Counted from the stretch's first letter, positions 1 to 9,345 are shown. The stretch is 64,000 bases of DNA from Mycobacterium gallinarum (GCF_010726765.1 NZ_AP022601.1:5332001-5396000); one strand, 5' to 3'. The notes: generated by a model not told the origin, from the letters alone. A program made the numbers and translations.

Positions 1-201
1 GCGCTGAGCGAGCTCGGCGTCGATGCGGCGGACGCGGTCGCCATCGAGGACAACGAAGGCGGTCTCAAGGCCGCCGTCGAGGCGGGTATCGCCTGCGTCG
101 CGTTCCCGAACCAGAACACCGCGGGCGGCGACTTCAGTCTCGCGACCGAAACCGTCGACGAAATCGACCTCGACCGTCTGTCCGAGCTGGCCACCGCCTG
201 A
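1..201 (+). CDS. HAD-superfamily phosphatase, C-terminal end (partial)
   Basis: The window opens inside this gene; only the last 66 codons and a TGA are present. The visible part carries the HAD motif IV acidic pair in AIEDNEGGLKAAVEAG, followed by a short strand and C-terminal helix as in HAD-IA phosphatases of the beta-phosphoglucomutase type. These enzymes remove phosphate from small sugar or acid phosphates in the cytoplasm; the substrate cannot be told. The stop lies 27 bases before the mysA start on the same strand, so co-transcription is plausible, but a role in the pathway is inference from position only. Confidence 0.75.
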   Translation, partial: ALSELGVDAADAVAIEDNEGGLKAAVEAGIACVAFPNQNTAGGDFSLATETVDEIDLDRLSELATA

Positions 202-228
202 CCCGCCCCGCGACCCGAGGAGAACATC

Positions 229-1455
229 GTGAGCAACATGCAGGCACGAGTCATCACCGGCGACAACGCCTTTCACGTCGAGGGTTACGAGAAGATCGAG
301 TATGACCTCGTCTACGTCGACGGCATCTTCGACAGCACCCAGTCCGCGCTCGCCGACTGCTACCGCCCTTACGGACGCGCGCTGATGGTCGTCGACGAGA
401 CGGTCTACGCGCACTACCGCGAGCGCATCCACACCTACTTCGACCACCACGGCATCGCGCTGACGGTGGTCCCGGTGCAGATCCGCGAGACGGCGAAGTC
501 GCTGGACACCTTCGAGCGAATCGTCACCGAGTTCGACGCCTACGGTCTGGTGCGTACCGAGCCGGTGCTCGTCGTCGGCGGCGGACTGACCACCGATGTC
601 GCGGGTTTCGCGTGCGCGAGCTACCGGCGCAACACGCCCTACATTCGGATCCCCACCACGCTCATCGGGCTCATCGATGCGAGCGTGTCGATCAAGGTCG
701 CGGTCAACCACGGCAAGAACAAGAACCGGCTGGGCGCGTACCACGCGTCGCAGAAGGTGTTCCTCGACTTCTCGTTCCTCGCGACGCTGCCCACCGACCA
801 GGTACGCAATGGCATGGCCGAGCTGATCAAGATCGCCGTGGTCGGCAACGAGGAGATCTTCACCTTGTTGGAGACGTATGGCCCGGATCTGCTGCGTACC
901 CGTTTCGGCCATCTCGACGGGTCGGACGAGCTGCGCAGAGTCGGGCACCGGCTGACGCATCAAGCCATCGCGACAATGCTCGAACTGGAGGCGCCGAACC
1001 TGCACGAGATCGACCTCGATCGGGTCATCGCGTTTGGCCACACCTGGAGTCCCACACTTGAACTCGCGCCGCCGACGCCGTTCTTTCACGGGCACGCCAT
1101 CAACATCGACATGGCGCTGTCGGTGACGCTGGCCGAGCAGCGGGGGCTCTTGTCGGCCGCGGACCGCGACCGGGTCCTCAATGTCATGAGCTCTCTGGGG
1201 CTGGCGCTCGACAGCGAGCATCTCACCCCCGAACTGCTCAGCACGGCGACCGCCGCGATCCTCAAGACGCGCGACGGGCTGCTGCGCGCCGCGGTGCCCG
1301 ACCCGATCGGACAGTGCACGTTCCTCAACGACGTCACCGTCGAAGAACTCACCGACACAATGACTTTGCACAAGAAGCTGTGCCTGGAGTTCGACCGCGG
1401 CGGGGACGGCGTCGACATGTGGGCGCCGACCGACGTTGCCGTCGCCCGTGTCTGA
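229..1455 (+). CDS. mysA: 2-demethyl-4-deoxygadusol synthase (sugar phosphate cyclase)
   Basis: First enzyme of mycosporine-like amino acid synthesis. It cyclises sedoheptulose 7-phosphate to demethyl-4-deoxygadusol using NAD and a metal ion. The 408-residue protein has the dehydroquinate-synthase fold: NAD loop GGGLTTD near residue 117, [11 protein letters not shown] near 142, GMAELIKI near 195, and metal-binding histidines in [12 protein letters not shown] and [10 protein letters not shown]. The N-terminal block [17 protein letters not shown] and the 408-residue length match my memory of cyanobacterial MysA much better than aroB dehydroquinate synthase or valiolone synthases. The GTG start has GAGGAG six bases upstream. 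It overlaps mysB by eight bases, so the two are translationally coupled. Confidence 0.93.
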   Translation: MSNMQARVITGDNAFHVEGYEKIEYDLVYVDGIFDSTQSALADCYRPYGRALMVVDETVYAHYRERIHTYFDHHGIALTVVPVQIRETAKSLDTFERIVTEFDAYGLVRTEPVLVVGGGLTTDVAGFACASYRRNTPYIRIPTTLIGLIDASVSIKVAVNHGKNKNRLGAYHASQKVFLDFSFLATLPTDQVRNGMAELIKIAVVGNEEIFTLLETYGPDLLRTRFGHLDGSDELRRVGHRLTHQAIATMLELEAPNLHEIDLDRVIAFGHTWSPTLELAPPTPFFHGHAINIDMALSVTLAEQRGLLSAADRDRVLNVMSSLGLALDSEHLTPELLSTATAAILKTRDGLLRAAVPDPIGQCTFLNDVTVEELTDTMTLHKKLCLEFDRGGDGVDMWAPTDVAVARV

Positions 1456-2272
1456 TCTCGACGAGTCGCTGACCGCGGCCCCGCGTCCGGTCACGCCGAC
1501 GACCATCCTGGCCGCCGAATCGTGCGACGCATACGCCGAGTTGGACGCGTGGGGCGGGGCGCCACTGCGGGTGCTGCAACGGTTGGGCAGAGTCCGGGAT
1601 CTCGCCGGTGGTCTGGACGGCTACCTGGAGCGGTGCACGACGCCCGCGTCCCCGGCGCTGGCGCGACTGGCGCAACGCACCAACGCCACCGCCTGGGACG
1701 TCCGCTCGGGCGGGGCGTTGGAGCAGGAGATGTTGTCCGGCCATGTCGAAGGGCAACTGCTGAACTTCCTGGTCCGGATGGCCGGTGCGCGGCGGGTGCT
1801 GGAGATCGGCATGTTCACCGGGTATTCGGCGTTGGCCATGGCCGAAGCGCTGCCCGACGACGGCGTGGTCGTGGCCTGTGAACTCGATGACGACGTCGCG
1901 GCGTTTGCGCGCGAATGCTTCGACGACTCGCCGGTCGGTGATCGCATCACCGTCGAAGTCGGTCCTGCGATGGACACACTGCGTCGCTTGGATGGCGCGG
2001 GTGAGCCGTTCGACTTCGTGTTCATCGACGCGGACAAGGCGGGGTACCTGGCCTATCTGGACCTGCTGCTCGACAGCGCGCTGCTGGCGCCTGGGGCAGT
2101 GCTCGCTGTGGACAACACGCTGATGCAGGGCCAGCCGTACACCGGAGTGGGAGTGACGGCGAACGGGCAGGCGATCGCGTCGTTCAACGAGGCGGTGGCC
2201 GACGATCCGCGGGTCGAGCAGGTGGTGCTGCCGCTGCGAGACGGATTGACCTTGATCCGGCGGGCGACGTGA
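1448..2272 (+). CDS. mysB: O-methyltransferase of 4-deoxygadusol synthesis
   Basis: Transfers a methyl group from S-adenosylmethionine to the MysA product, giving 4-deoxygadusol. It is a class I, caffeoyl-CoA-type methyltransferase. The SAM-binding motif is [18 protein letters not shown] near residue 117, the metal-binding segment FIDADKAGY near 192, and the protein ends [20 protein letters not shown], as I recall for cyanobacterial MysB. I place the start at the GTG at 1448, giving 274 residues; an in-frame TTG at 1436 would add four residues. The stop overlaps the mysC GTG by four bases. Its place between mysA and mysC supports the assignment more strongly than the broad methyltransferase family alone. 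Confidence 0.92.
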   Translation: MSDLDESLTAAPRPVTPTTILAAESCDAYAELDAWGGAPLRVLQRLGRVRDLAGGLDGYLERCTTPASPALARLAQRTNATAWDVRSGGALEQEMLSGHVEGQLLNFLVRMAGARRVLEIGMFTGYSALAMAEALPDDGVVVACELDDDVAAFARECFDDSPVGDRITVEVGPAMDTLRRLDGAGEPFDFVFIDADKAGYLAYLDLLLDSALLAPGAVLAVDNTLMQGQPYTGVGVTANGQAIASFNEAVADDPRVEQVVLPLRDGLTLIRRAT

Positions 2273-3600
2273 CCGCGACGGCCGTCGTTGCGCAACCGGT
2301 GGTGGCGCGTCCCAGCGCCGGCCGGACGGTCTTGGCGCTACTGGCGTTGAGCCTCGTGGCGCCGGTGAATCTGGCGGTGGTCGCCGTGGCCCTGCTGACG
2401 CGGAAACCCTTGTCGCGCAGCGCTCCCGATGTTCCACGGACGGTGCTGATCAGCGGCGGCAAGATGACGAAGGCGCTGCAGCTGGCGCGGTCGTTCTACA
2501 CCGCAGGCCATCGCGTGGTGCTGGTCGAGTCGAAGAAGTATCGGCTCACCGGCCACCGGTTCTCACGCGCCGTCGACCGGTTCTACGTGGTGCCGGAGTC
2601 CACGTCTCCCGGTTACGCCAGGGCGCTGCGCGACATCGTCCGCCGGGAGAAAGTGGATGTCTATGTGCCGGTGTGCAGTCCGGCGGCGAGCGTGCCCGAC
2701 GCCGAGGCTCGGGCGCTGCTGGACGATGTGTGCGAGGTCATACACGCCGATGCGGCAACGGTGCGGCTGGTCGACGACAAGGTCGAGTTCTCGCGCATCG
2801 CGCGATCATTGGGCCTGCGGGTGCCGGACTCGCACCGGATCATTGACGCGTCGCAGATCGACGAGTTCGACTTCCCGCCGGGGCGCGACTACATCCTCAA
2901 GCGCATCGCATACAACCCGGTCGGTCGCATGGATCTCACGCGGCTGTCCGCCGAGACCCGTTCGCGCAACGCTGATTTCGCCCGCAGCCTCGGCATCACC
3001 GCAGACGATCCGTGGATTCTGCAGGAGTTCGTCGAGGGACGGGAGTACTGCACGCACGGCACGGTGCGCGGCGGGCGCCTACAGGTCTATGCATGCTGCG
3101 AGTCCTCGGCGTTCCAGATCAACTACGCGCAGGTCGACAAGCCCGAGATCCTCCACTGGGTGGAGCGCTTCGTCGGTGCGCTGGGTGTGACCGGTCAGCT
3201 GTCGTTCGACTTCATCGAAGCCGATGACGGGCATGCGTATGCGATCGAGTGCAATCCGCGCACGCACTCGGCGATCACGATGTTCTACGACCATCCTGAC
3301 GTGGCCGATGCCTATCTGCGCGACGCGCATCCGATGATCACCCCGACGACATCCTCGCGGCCGACGTACTGGCTATACCACGAGGTGTGGCGGCTGCTCA
3401 CCCAACCGAATCGCCGAGCCCGGCTGGCGACGATCCTGCGCGGGACTGACGCGATCCTCACTCGGTGGGATCCGTTGCCGTTCTTCGCGGTTCATCACGT
3501 GCAGATGCCGTCGCTGCTGGTGCAGAACCTCCGCCGTCGGGGTAGCTGGTCGCGGATGGACTTCAACATCGGCAAGCTGGTCGAGACGGGCGGCGACTAG
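2269..3600 (+). CDS. mysC: ATP-grasp ligase joining glycine to 4-deoxygadusol (mycosporine-glycine synthase)
   Basis: ATP-dependent ligase expected to attach glycine to 4-deoxygadusol, giving mycosporine-glycine. The 443-residue protein has an N-terminal hydrophobic stretch (about residues 16-45), then SGGKMTKALQLARSFY at the start of the pre-ATP-grasp domain. The ATP-grasp core follows, with YILKRIAYNPVGRMDL, WILQEFVEGREYCTHGTV and the metal-binding IECNPRTHSAI. The C-terminal end SWSRMDFNIGKLVE is, from memory, typical of MysC. The N-terminal hydrophobic segment also occurs in cyanobacterial MysC and suggests membrane association. GTG start overlaps the mysB stop; the mysD GTG overlaps this TAG by one base. 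Confidence 0.93.
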   Translation: MTATAVVAQPVVARPSAGRTVLALLALSLVAPVNLAVVAVALLTRKPLSRSAPDVPRTVLISGGKMTKALQLARSFYTAGHRVVLVESKKYRLTGHRFSRAVDRFYVVPESTSPGYARALRDIVRREKVDVYVPVCSPAASVPDAEARALLDDVCEVIHADAATVRLVDDKVEFSRIARSLGLRVPDSHRIIDASQIDEFDFPPGRDYILKRIAYNPVGRMDLTRLSAETRSRNADFARSLGITADDPWILQEFVEGREYCTHGTVRGGRLQVYACCESSAFQINYAQVDKPEILHWVERFVGALGVTGQLSFDFIEADDGHAYAIECNPRTHSAITMFYDHPDVADAYLRDAHPMITPTTSSRPTYWLYHEVWRLLTQPNRRARLATILRGTDAILTRWDPLPFFAVHHVQMPSLLVQNLRRRGSWSRMDFNIGKLVETGGD

Positions 3601-4628
3601 TGTCTAGGACCGTCCTGCACCTCGTCGGTTCGCCGGTCGACGAGTTTCACGCCGAGCTGTCGGCGCTGTACGTCCGCGGATGTCTGGATGTCCTGCAGGA
3701 CATGTATTACAACCGCGTTGCGTACGTAGCCCCGGGCGGGAAGTGGCAGTTTCCCACCTCGCTGTCCTCGGCTGCACTTGCCGAGGCACCGTATCTGTCT
3801 GCGGCCGAGGGCATTGCCCATCTCGCGTCGCTCGATGTGAGTGTGGTTGTGCCGCAGATGTTCTGCATGCCGGGGATGACGTCTTACCGCGCACTGTTGG
3901 ACGTTGTCGGCATTCCGTTTGTCGGCAATTCGGCTGCGGTGATGAGCATTGCGGCCGACAAGGCGAAGACGCGAGCGATCGTCGCCGGGGCGGGTGTGGA
4001 CATCCCGGACGGTCGCGTCGTGCACGATGCCACGCCGACCGATCTGTCACTGCCCGTCGTGGTCAAACCTGTCGGTGCGGACAACTCGGCAGGCGTATCG
4101 CTGGTTCGCGAGGCGGATGAGTACGAAGCGTCGGTGAACGCAGCCTTGGCGCACAGCGGTGTCGCGCTGGTCGAGTCGTACGTCGAATTGGGCCGAGAAG
4201 TGCGGTGCGGCATCGTTGTTCGCGACGGCGAGCTGATATGCCTGCCGCTGGAGGAGTACGCCGTCGACAGCGTCACCAAGCCGGTCCGCGACGCCGCCGA
4301 CAAGCTGGCCCGCCGCGACGACGGCGAGCTGTTCCTGGTCGCCAAGGATGCCGAGCGCGCGTGGATCGTCGACGTGGACGACCCGATCACCGAGCGGGTA
4401 TGGGAGGCCGCGCGTCGCGCCCATGCGGCGTTGGGGTGCCGGCACTACAGCCTGTTCGACTTCCGCGTCGATCCGAACGGTGAGCCATGGTTCCTCGAGG
4501 CGGGACCGTACTGCTCGTTCGCGCCTACCAGCGTGATCGCGGTGATGGCAGCGGCGGCGGGCATATCGGTAGAGCAACTCTTCGCCGACGCGTTGGCCGA
4601 ACTCGACCGGGAGACAAGCCGCGCATGA
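3600..4628 (+). CDS. mysD: D-Ala-D-Ala ligase-like enzyme adding the second amino acid to the MAA core
   Basis: ATP-grasp enzyme of the D-alanine-D-alanine ligase superfamily that condenses a second amino acid (serine, threonine or another) with mycosporine-glycine to give a disubstituted MAA such as shinorine or porphyra-334. Visible features are the LPVVVKPVGADNSAGVSLV lysine region near residue 150 and the C-terminal HYSLFDFRVDPNGEPWFLEAG metal and ATP site, followed by YCSFAPTSVI, which I associate with MysD rather than cell-wall Ddl. Length is 342 residues. The GTG start shares one base with the mysC stop, and ATGA links it to the dioxygenase. Which amino acid is used cannot be read from sequence. 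Confidence 0.9.
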   Translation: MSRTVLHLVGSPVDEFHAELSALYVRGCLDVLQDMYYNRVAYVAPGGKWQFPTSLSSAALAEAPYLSAAEGIAHLASLDVSVVVPQMFCMPGMTSYRALLDVVGIPFVGNSAAVMSIAADKAKTRAIVAGAGVDIPDGRVVHDATPTDLSLPVVVKPVGADNSAGVSLVREADEYEASVNAALAHSGVALVESYVELGREVRCGIVVRDGELICLPLEEYAVDSVTKPVRDAADKLARRDDGELFLVAKDAERAWIVDVDDPITERVWEAARRAHAALGCRHYSLFDFRVDPNGEPWFLEAGPYCSFAPTSVIAVMAAAAGISVEQLFADALAELDRETSRA

Positions 4629-5404
4629 AAGTCACCGCGCTGAACCCGGTCGGCGCCGTGGTGGACGGAGTGCGTGTCGACGCGCTCAGGCAGGCTCACG
4701 TCGACGTACTGCAACGCTTGCTCGGCGAGCACGGCGTGCTGGTGTTCCGCGACCAGAGCATCGACGACGCCGCGTTCACTCGGTTCCTGCGCAGCTTCGG
4801 CGAATTGATGTTCACGACAGGGGAGACGCCGGTCGACGGACATCCGTACCTCAACGTCGTGAGCAATGTCGGCCGCAAGACGCCGCCGCGCTCCACCTTC
4901 CACATCGACACGAGCTACGTCCGAACTCCGCCGGCGTACACGGCGTTGCGCGCCGTGGAGGTACCGGAGACGGGTGGACAGACGTTGTTCTCCAACCAGT
5001 ATCGGGCGTACGAGAGGCTGCCGAAAGACATCCGCCAAGACGTCGCGATGCGCTCGATCACGCACGTCGTCACCGGCGTCGAGGTCGGTGACGACGACGA
5101 GACGTCCGCGGTGCACCCCGTCGTGCGCAAGCATCCGGTCTCGGGTCGTCGGGCCCTGTATCTGAGTTCTCCGGCGCGGTGCGCAACGGTCAGCGGCCTG
5201 ACGCCTGAGGATGGGCGGGCGCTGGTCGAGCATCTGATCGAGCACTGCACGCGAGACGAGAACGTCATGCGTCATGCGTGGTTGCCCGGCGATGTCGTCA
5301 TGTGGGACAACCGCTGCGTGATGCACAAAGCGGACCACACCGGTGTCGTCGGGCGGCGGGTGCTGCACCGCGGCATGGTCGCGACGGAACCTCCACCGCG
5401 TTGA
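4625..5404 (+). CDS. TauD/TfdA-type Fe(II)/2-oxoglutarate dioxygenase in the mys operon
   Basis: Non-haem iron oxygenase of 259 residues. The facial triad is visible: H93 and D95 in TFHIDTSY, the distal H234 in NRCVMHKADH, and the 2-oxoglutarate-binding arginine at 245 in GRRVLHRG, eleven residues after the distal histidine as in TauD. It starts at an ATG overlapping the mysD stop, so it is the fifth gene of the mys operon. The expected role is oxidative tailoring of the MAA, for example hydroxylation or loss of part of an amino-acid side group. Cyanobacterial palythine-type MAAs are made by MysH, a phytanoyl-CoA-type dioxygenase of a different subfamily, so this would be an analogue, not an orthologue. 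The substrate is inferred from context only. Confidence 0.85.
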   Translation: MKVTALNPVGAVVDGVRVDALRQAHVDVLQRLLGEHGVLVFRDQSIDDAAFTRFLRSFGELMFTTGETPVDGHPYLNVVSNVGRKTPPRSTFHIDTSYVRTPPAYTALRAVEVPETGGQTLFSNQYRAYERLPKDIRQDVAMRSITHVVTGVEVGDDDETSAVHPVVRKHPVSGRRALYLSSPARCATVSGLTPEDGRALVEHLIEHCTRDENVMRHAWLPGDVVMWDNRCVMHKADHTGVVGRRVLHRGMVATEPPPR

Positions 5405-5406
5405 GA

Positions 5407-6933
5407 TCACGCTTTGGCGGTCGGCTTGATGAGCCAGAGCGCCATAATGATCGCCACGACCGGTCCAACGGCCATCACCAGACTCAGCGTGTGAATCGCG
5501 TCGATTGCATTGTGCGGCGCTTGTTCCACCAGCAGTCGTGCCTGCTCGGGATTGACGAGGTGAGCCTGCTGGCCACCGTGCGCCGTCACCAACGCTTCGC
5601 GCGTCTCCGCGCGGCTGATTCCGGAGTTGGACAGGTCGTGCACGCTGTCGGTGAGGAACAGGTTGATTCCGATGAGCGCGAACAAGGCCGGGCCGAGCGA
5701 GTAACCGCCCTCGTTGACCGCGCTCTTGACCGCCGATACCGCGCCGCCGAGATCGTCAGGTGCGCTACTCATCATGATCGTCGCCTGCGGGGTGGTGACC
5801 AGCGCGCCGCCGACGACCAGCAGGGCCGAGGTCACGAAAACGACTGTGCGCCCGGTGTCCAAGTCGAACAACCTCAGCACGAGCAGACCGGCCAGCATGG
5901 TGAGGAGCCCGGTGATCATCACCGCGCGGGGACCTACCTTGCGGATGACCGGGCCGGCAGCGGTGGCGGCCAGTGCGGCCATCGCGGTCGCGGGGATGAG
6001 CAGGAACCCGAACAGCTCGTGGGATTCCTTACGAATGGTCACGAGATAGAACGCCAGCAGCACCATGGACCCGCCGAGCACGATGTTGAACATGACGCCG
6101 GCCGTCACCGCCGCGTTGAAACGGCCGGAGCGGAACACCCGCATGTCCAGCGCCGGGTCGGGGGTGTGCAGTTCGCGCATCACGAACCCGGCGCCGGCCA
6201 CGACGCCGAGCGCGACGGAGGCGGTGCCGGTCAGGTCGATGCCGGTCTCCATGCGAGAGGTGCCGAAGATGAGGCCCAGCAGCGCGACGGCGAACAGGAA
6301 CAGGCCGGGCAGGTCGAGGCGTCGGGTGGCGCGCAGCGTTTCGGGCACGAATCGCCACGTGAGCGCCAACCCGAGAACCGCGACAAGCGGCACCACGAGA
6401 AAGCATGCGCGCCAGCCGATCGCGTGTCCGAGTGCACCGCTGATCGCGGGCATCGGCGTGGCGATGGCGTATCCCGCACCGAAGTAGGCCGCGATCGCCG
6501 CCGCCCGCTTTCCCGGCGGGAACACCGCATTGGTGAGCGCAAGCGACAACCCGATCAGGAACGCGAACGCCACGCCGACGCCGGCGCGAGCGATCATGAG
6601 CACTGCTGCTACCGGTGCGGCGGCGGCGAGCGCGCTGAACACGATCACGCCCGACATGCCCAGCAGGTACATGCGGCGCATGCCGTAGAGATCGCCGAGG
6701 GCGCCGGCACTGAGCACGGTGGCGGCCATCGTCAGCGTGGCCAGGCTGGCGACGAACGTCGACGTGCTGCCGGTGATGTGGAGACCAGCCGCGACGACCT
6801 GCAGGTTGGCCGACAGCGTGGTCGGGTCGCCGATGGCAATGCCGTAACCGATGCCCATGGCGGCCACCGTCATCACGGCGGCTAGTCCCGATACGTGGCG
6901 ATCGCCAACTTCAGCGGGGGAATCGGTCGACAT
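5407..6933 (-). CDS. MFS transporter, DHA2-like (14-TM drug/metabolite exporter family)
   Basis: Integral membrane transporter of 508 residues with about fourteen hydrophobic segments. The MFS motif A region GALGDLYGMRRMYLLG sits between segments 2 and 3, and an EmrB/QacA-like layout follows. The start is the ATG at 6933 (MSTDSPAEVG); longer reading frames upstream are not membrane-like. Its stop lies only two bases from the stop of the dioxygenase, so it is convergent with the mys operon, and it is divergent from the oxidoreductase at 7043. Export of the MAA or a precursor is a reasonable guess from position, but general multidrug efflux is equally compatible. Confidence 0.8.
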   Translation of the reverse strand: MSTDSPAEVGDRHVSGLAAVMTVAAMGIGYGIAIGDPTTLSANLQVVAAGLHITGSTSTFVASLATLTMAATVLSAGALGDLYGMRRMYLLGMSGVIVFSALAAAAPVAAVLMIARAGVGVAFAFLIGLSLALTNAVFPPGKRAAAIAAYFGAGYAIATPMPAISGALGHAIGWRACFLVVPLVAVLGLALTWRFVPETLRATRRLDLPGLFLFAVALLGLIFGTSRMETGIDLTGTASVALGVVAGAGFVMRELHTPDPALDMRVFRSGRFNAAVTAGVMFNIVLGGSMVLLAFYLVTIRKESHELFGFLLIPATAMAALAATAAGPVIRKVGPRAVMITGLLTMLAGLLVLRLFDLDTGRTVVFVTSALLVVGGALVTTPQATIMMSSAPDDLGGAVSAVKSAVNEGGYSLGPALFALIGINLFLTDSVHDLSNSGISRAETREALVTAHGGQQAHLVNPEQARLLVEQAPHNAIDAIHTLSLVMAVGPVVAIIMALWLIKPTAKA

Positions 6934-7042
6934 CGAGTGGATGCTACTGGCCGCGCCGCTGCTCAGCGGAGGTTTCGAACGCGGCGACGGGTTCCGTCGC
7001 ACGTCCCGGTGTACCGGACGTCGAACCGGGTAATGCTCGTCT

Positions 7043-8251
7043 ATGGACGTCACACCGGAGCACAGCGAGAATTCCTTCGACGTCCTGGTCGTCGGTGGCG
7101 GCAACGCGGGACTCAGCGTGGCGGCTCGCCTGCTGCGGCGCGGAGTGGTCAGCGTCGGAGTGGTGGAACCGCTTGCGGTGCACACATATCGGCCGCTGTT
7201 GTCGTACGTCGGTGGAGGTCAGGCGTCGCGCAGCAGCGCCGAGCGCACGCAAGAGTCGGTGACCCCGGATGGGTGCACGTGGCTGCAGGACTCTGCCGTC
7301 GGCGTGGATGCCGACTTGCGGACGGTTCGATGCAAGAGCGGCCGCGTCTACAGGTACACCGACGTGGTCCTCGCGCCCGGACTCGTCCCCGACGACGACG
7401 ACCTGGCCGACGTGTTCACCGTGGTCGACACCGACGCGGTTGCGAGCAACTATCTCGACCACGCCGAGAAGACATGGCAGTTGGTGGAGTCCATGATGGC
7501 CGGGCATGCGGTGTTCACGGTGCCGCGGCCGCCGGTGAGTTGCAGCGGTACGACGCTCAAGCCGCTGTTCTTGGCGGCGGCGTATTGGCGGCGGATGGGG
7601 CGCATCGGGGACATCGACATCACCCTGGTCGTCGATCGGCCGAACCTGCTGGGCGTCACAGAGATCGACGACCGGCTGCGGCGCAGCCTTGACGAGATCG
7701 GCGTGCGGGTGTTGAACAACGCCACCGTGACCGGAATAGATCCCGTGGAGCGGAAGCTGGCGGTCCGCGTCGGGGATGGCGTCGAGCAGAAGCTGCCGTA
7801 CGACCTGTTGCATCTTGTTCCGCCGTTTCGCGGACCGCGTTGGGTCGAGGAGTCGGGTCTGGCCGACGGTGGCGCGCATGGGGTTGTCGACGTCGACCCG
7901 AAGACGTTCAGGCATCGGGTCCATGCCGATGTGTGGGCGCTGGGTGACGCGGCGAACGCGGGCACGGACCCGTCGGGCGGAGCGATACGACGGCAGTCGG
8001 CGATCGTGGTCGACAACTTGTTGGCGGCGCGCAGCGGTGGTCAATTCCAGGAGTACGACGGGTACACGGTGGCGCCGATTGCGACCGATGAGCACCGGCT
8101 GATGTTCGGCGAGTTCGACCGGACGGGATCGCTGAGGAGTTCATTGCCGTCGTTTCTCGATCCGCTGAAGCCGCGTCGATGGGCCTGGGCGTTCGACCGT
8201 TACGCCCTGCCGCAGATGTACTGGAATCTCATCCTCAAAGGTCGGCTCTGA
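7043..8251 (+). CDS. FAD-dependent oxidoreductase of the sulfide:quinone reductase type
   Basis: Flavoprotein of 402 residues. The N-terminal dinucleotide motif is VLVVGGGNAGLSVAARLLRRG, followed by LAVHTYRPLLSYVGGG and a second nucleotide-binding segment. The C-terminal VWALGDAANAGTDPSGGAIRRQ is the FAD-contacting GD motif of the pyridine nucleotide-disulphide family. Overall shape resembles sulfide:quinone oxidoreductases, which pass electrons from sulfide or another donor to membrane quinone. The cysteine at about residue 169 (PPVSCSGTTLKP) could be the redox cysteine; I see no clear second partner, so true sulfide oxidation is uncertain. It is divergent from the MFS gene, with 109 bases between starts. 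Confidence 0.78.
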   Translation: MDVTPEHSENSFDVLVVGGGNAGLSVAARLLRRGVVSVGVVEPLAVHTYRPLLSYVGGGQASRSSAERTQESVTPDGCTWLQDSAVGVDADLRTVRCKSGRVYRYTDVVLAPGLVPDDDDLADVFTVVDTDAVASNYLDHAEKTWQLVESMMAGHAVFTVPRPPVSCSGTTLKPLFLAAAYWRRMGRIGDIDITLVVDRPNLLGVTEIDDRLRRSLDEIGVRVLNNATVTGIDPVERKLAVRVGDGVEQKLPYDLLHLVPPFRGPRWVEESGLADGGAHGVVDVDPKTFRHRVHADVWALGDAANAGTDPSGGAIRRQSAIVVDNLLAARSGGQFQEYDGYTVAPIATDEHRLMFGEFDRTGSLRSSLPSFLDPLKPRRWAWAFDRYALPQMYWNLILKGRL

Positions 8252-8262
8252 CCGGGTAGCTC

Positions 8263-9264
8263 CTACACCAGCGCCCCCAACCGACACTGCCTCGGTGTCC
8301 TGCCGAACCAGCGTCGGCACGACCGATTCAACGCGCTCTGTTCGGCATATCCGAGCAGACCGGCGATCTGTGAGAGATGCAGGTCCGGCTCGGCGAGGTA
8401 GCGTGCCGCCTGCGCTCGGCGTTCGCGGTCGATGATTTCTTGGCAGCGGGCACCCTCGTCGCCGAGTCGCCGCTGCAGCGTTCGCGGATGCATGGCGAGC
8501 TCACCGGCGATCGCTTCGACGGTGCACTGCCCGGTGGGTAGCAGTCGGCGTGCCAGCTCGGCCACACGGTCGGACAGCGTGGCATTGGCCGGAAGATACG
8601 TCGCCTCAAGGTATTCGGTGGCGATGCGATGTGTTTGCGGGTCGGCGTTCTCGTTGCCACGGGCGGCTAGCTCCGCCGACAGCTCGAAACCGGCCCGCGG
8701 CCGTTGGAAGTACACAGGGCAGCCCAGTGCGTCACGGTAGGCGGCGTCGGTGCCCTGTTGGGGATGCGGGAATGAGACGGCGTCTAGGCGCGATGACGGC
8801 CCGCCGAGCATGCGGACGATCTGCGCGGCGATGCCCATGCTCAGCTCGTAAGCCTGGATGTGAGGAACTCCCAGCTCGACGATTTCGTAGATGAACTCGA
8901 CGCCGCCATCGTCGCGTGGCTGGGCGGCCAGCGTGAGCGCGGGGGAATGAATATAGAGGAAGCGCTCGATGGCTTCGATGCCGCTGAGCACCGTCGACGC
9001 GCTGCGCACGATCACCGCAATGGGCCCGATGATGTGCAGGCCTTGGCGGCCCGACAGGCGCAACCCGAAGTCGGGGCAAGTCAGCTCCTCGGCGGTGGCT
9101 TCGAGTATCCGGACGAGCGACGCAAAAGGGATGAACGTGTCCACCTCGAGCTCGGTCCCCGAAGGGATGCCGAAACGGTCCAGAAACACCGCCGGGTCTG
9201 CCCCGAGCTCGCGTACGAGCCCGGGGTAGCCCCACATCGCCGTGGACCGGATCAAGTTGACCAT
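8263..9264 (-). CDS. AraC-family transcriptional regulator
   Basis: DNA-binding regulator of 333 residues. An N-terminal arabinose-binding-like domain of the OruR/ArgR subclass (GADPAVFLDRFGIPSGTELEVD onward, about residues 15-200) precedes a C-terminal AraC double helix-turn-helix. The latter shows VEAIAGELAMHPRTLQRRLGDEG, then LSQIAGLLGYAEQSALNRSCRRWFG and TPRQCR. The start is placed at the ATG at 9264 (MVNLIRSTAMWG), because the longer frame overlaps the likely promoter. It is divergent from the alpha/beta hydrolase at 9346 with 81 bases between starts, so it may control that gene; in mycobacteria this subclass often controls neighbouring lipid-metabolism genes. Confidence 0.85.
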   Translation of the reverse strand: MVNLIRSTAMWGYPGLVRELGADPAVFLDRFGIPSGTELEVDTFIPFASLVRILEATAEELTCPDFGLRLSGRQGLHIIGPIAVIVRSASTVLSGIEAIERFLYIHSPALTLAAQPRDDGGVEFIYEIVELGVPHIQAYELSMGIAAQIVRMLGGPSSRLDAVSFPHPQQGTDAAYRDALGCPVYFQRPRAGFELSAELAARGNENADPQTHRIATEYLEATYLPANATLSDRVAELARRLLPTGQCTVEAIAGELAMHPRTLQRRLGDEGARCQEIIDRERRAQAARYLAEPDLHLSQIAGLLGYAEQSALNRSCRRWFGRTPRQCRLGALV

Positions 9265-9345
9265 CGTTGCTTTCTGTCGCGAAATGGTAAAAATTTGTCC
9301 GATCTTGACAAGACTCGGAGGCGTGCTGACAGCCATTCTCATTGC

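Noticed and set aside
229..1455. Sugar phosphate cyclase as aroB (dehydroquinate synthase) or valiolone synthase
   Set aside because: The N-terminal and central segments and the mysB-C-D neighbours fit demethyl-4-deoxygadusol synthase much better.
5278..6885. Long + strand frame of 535 codons overlapping the dioxygenase and MFS genes
   Set aside because: It is rich in Arg/His/Gln without any motif, typical of the antisense frame of a membrane-protein gene.
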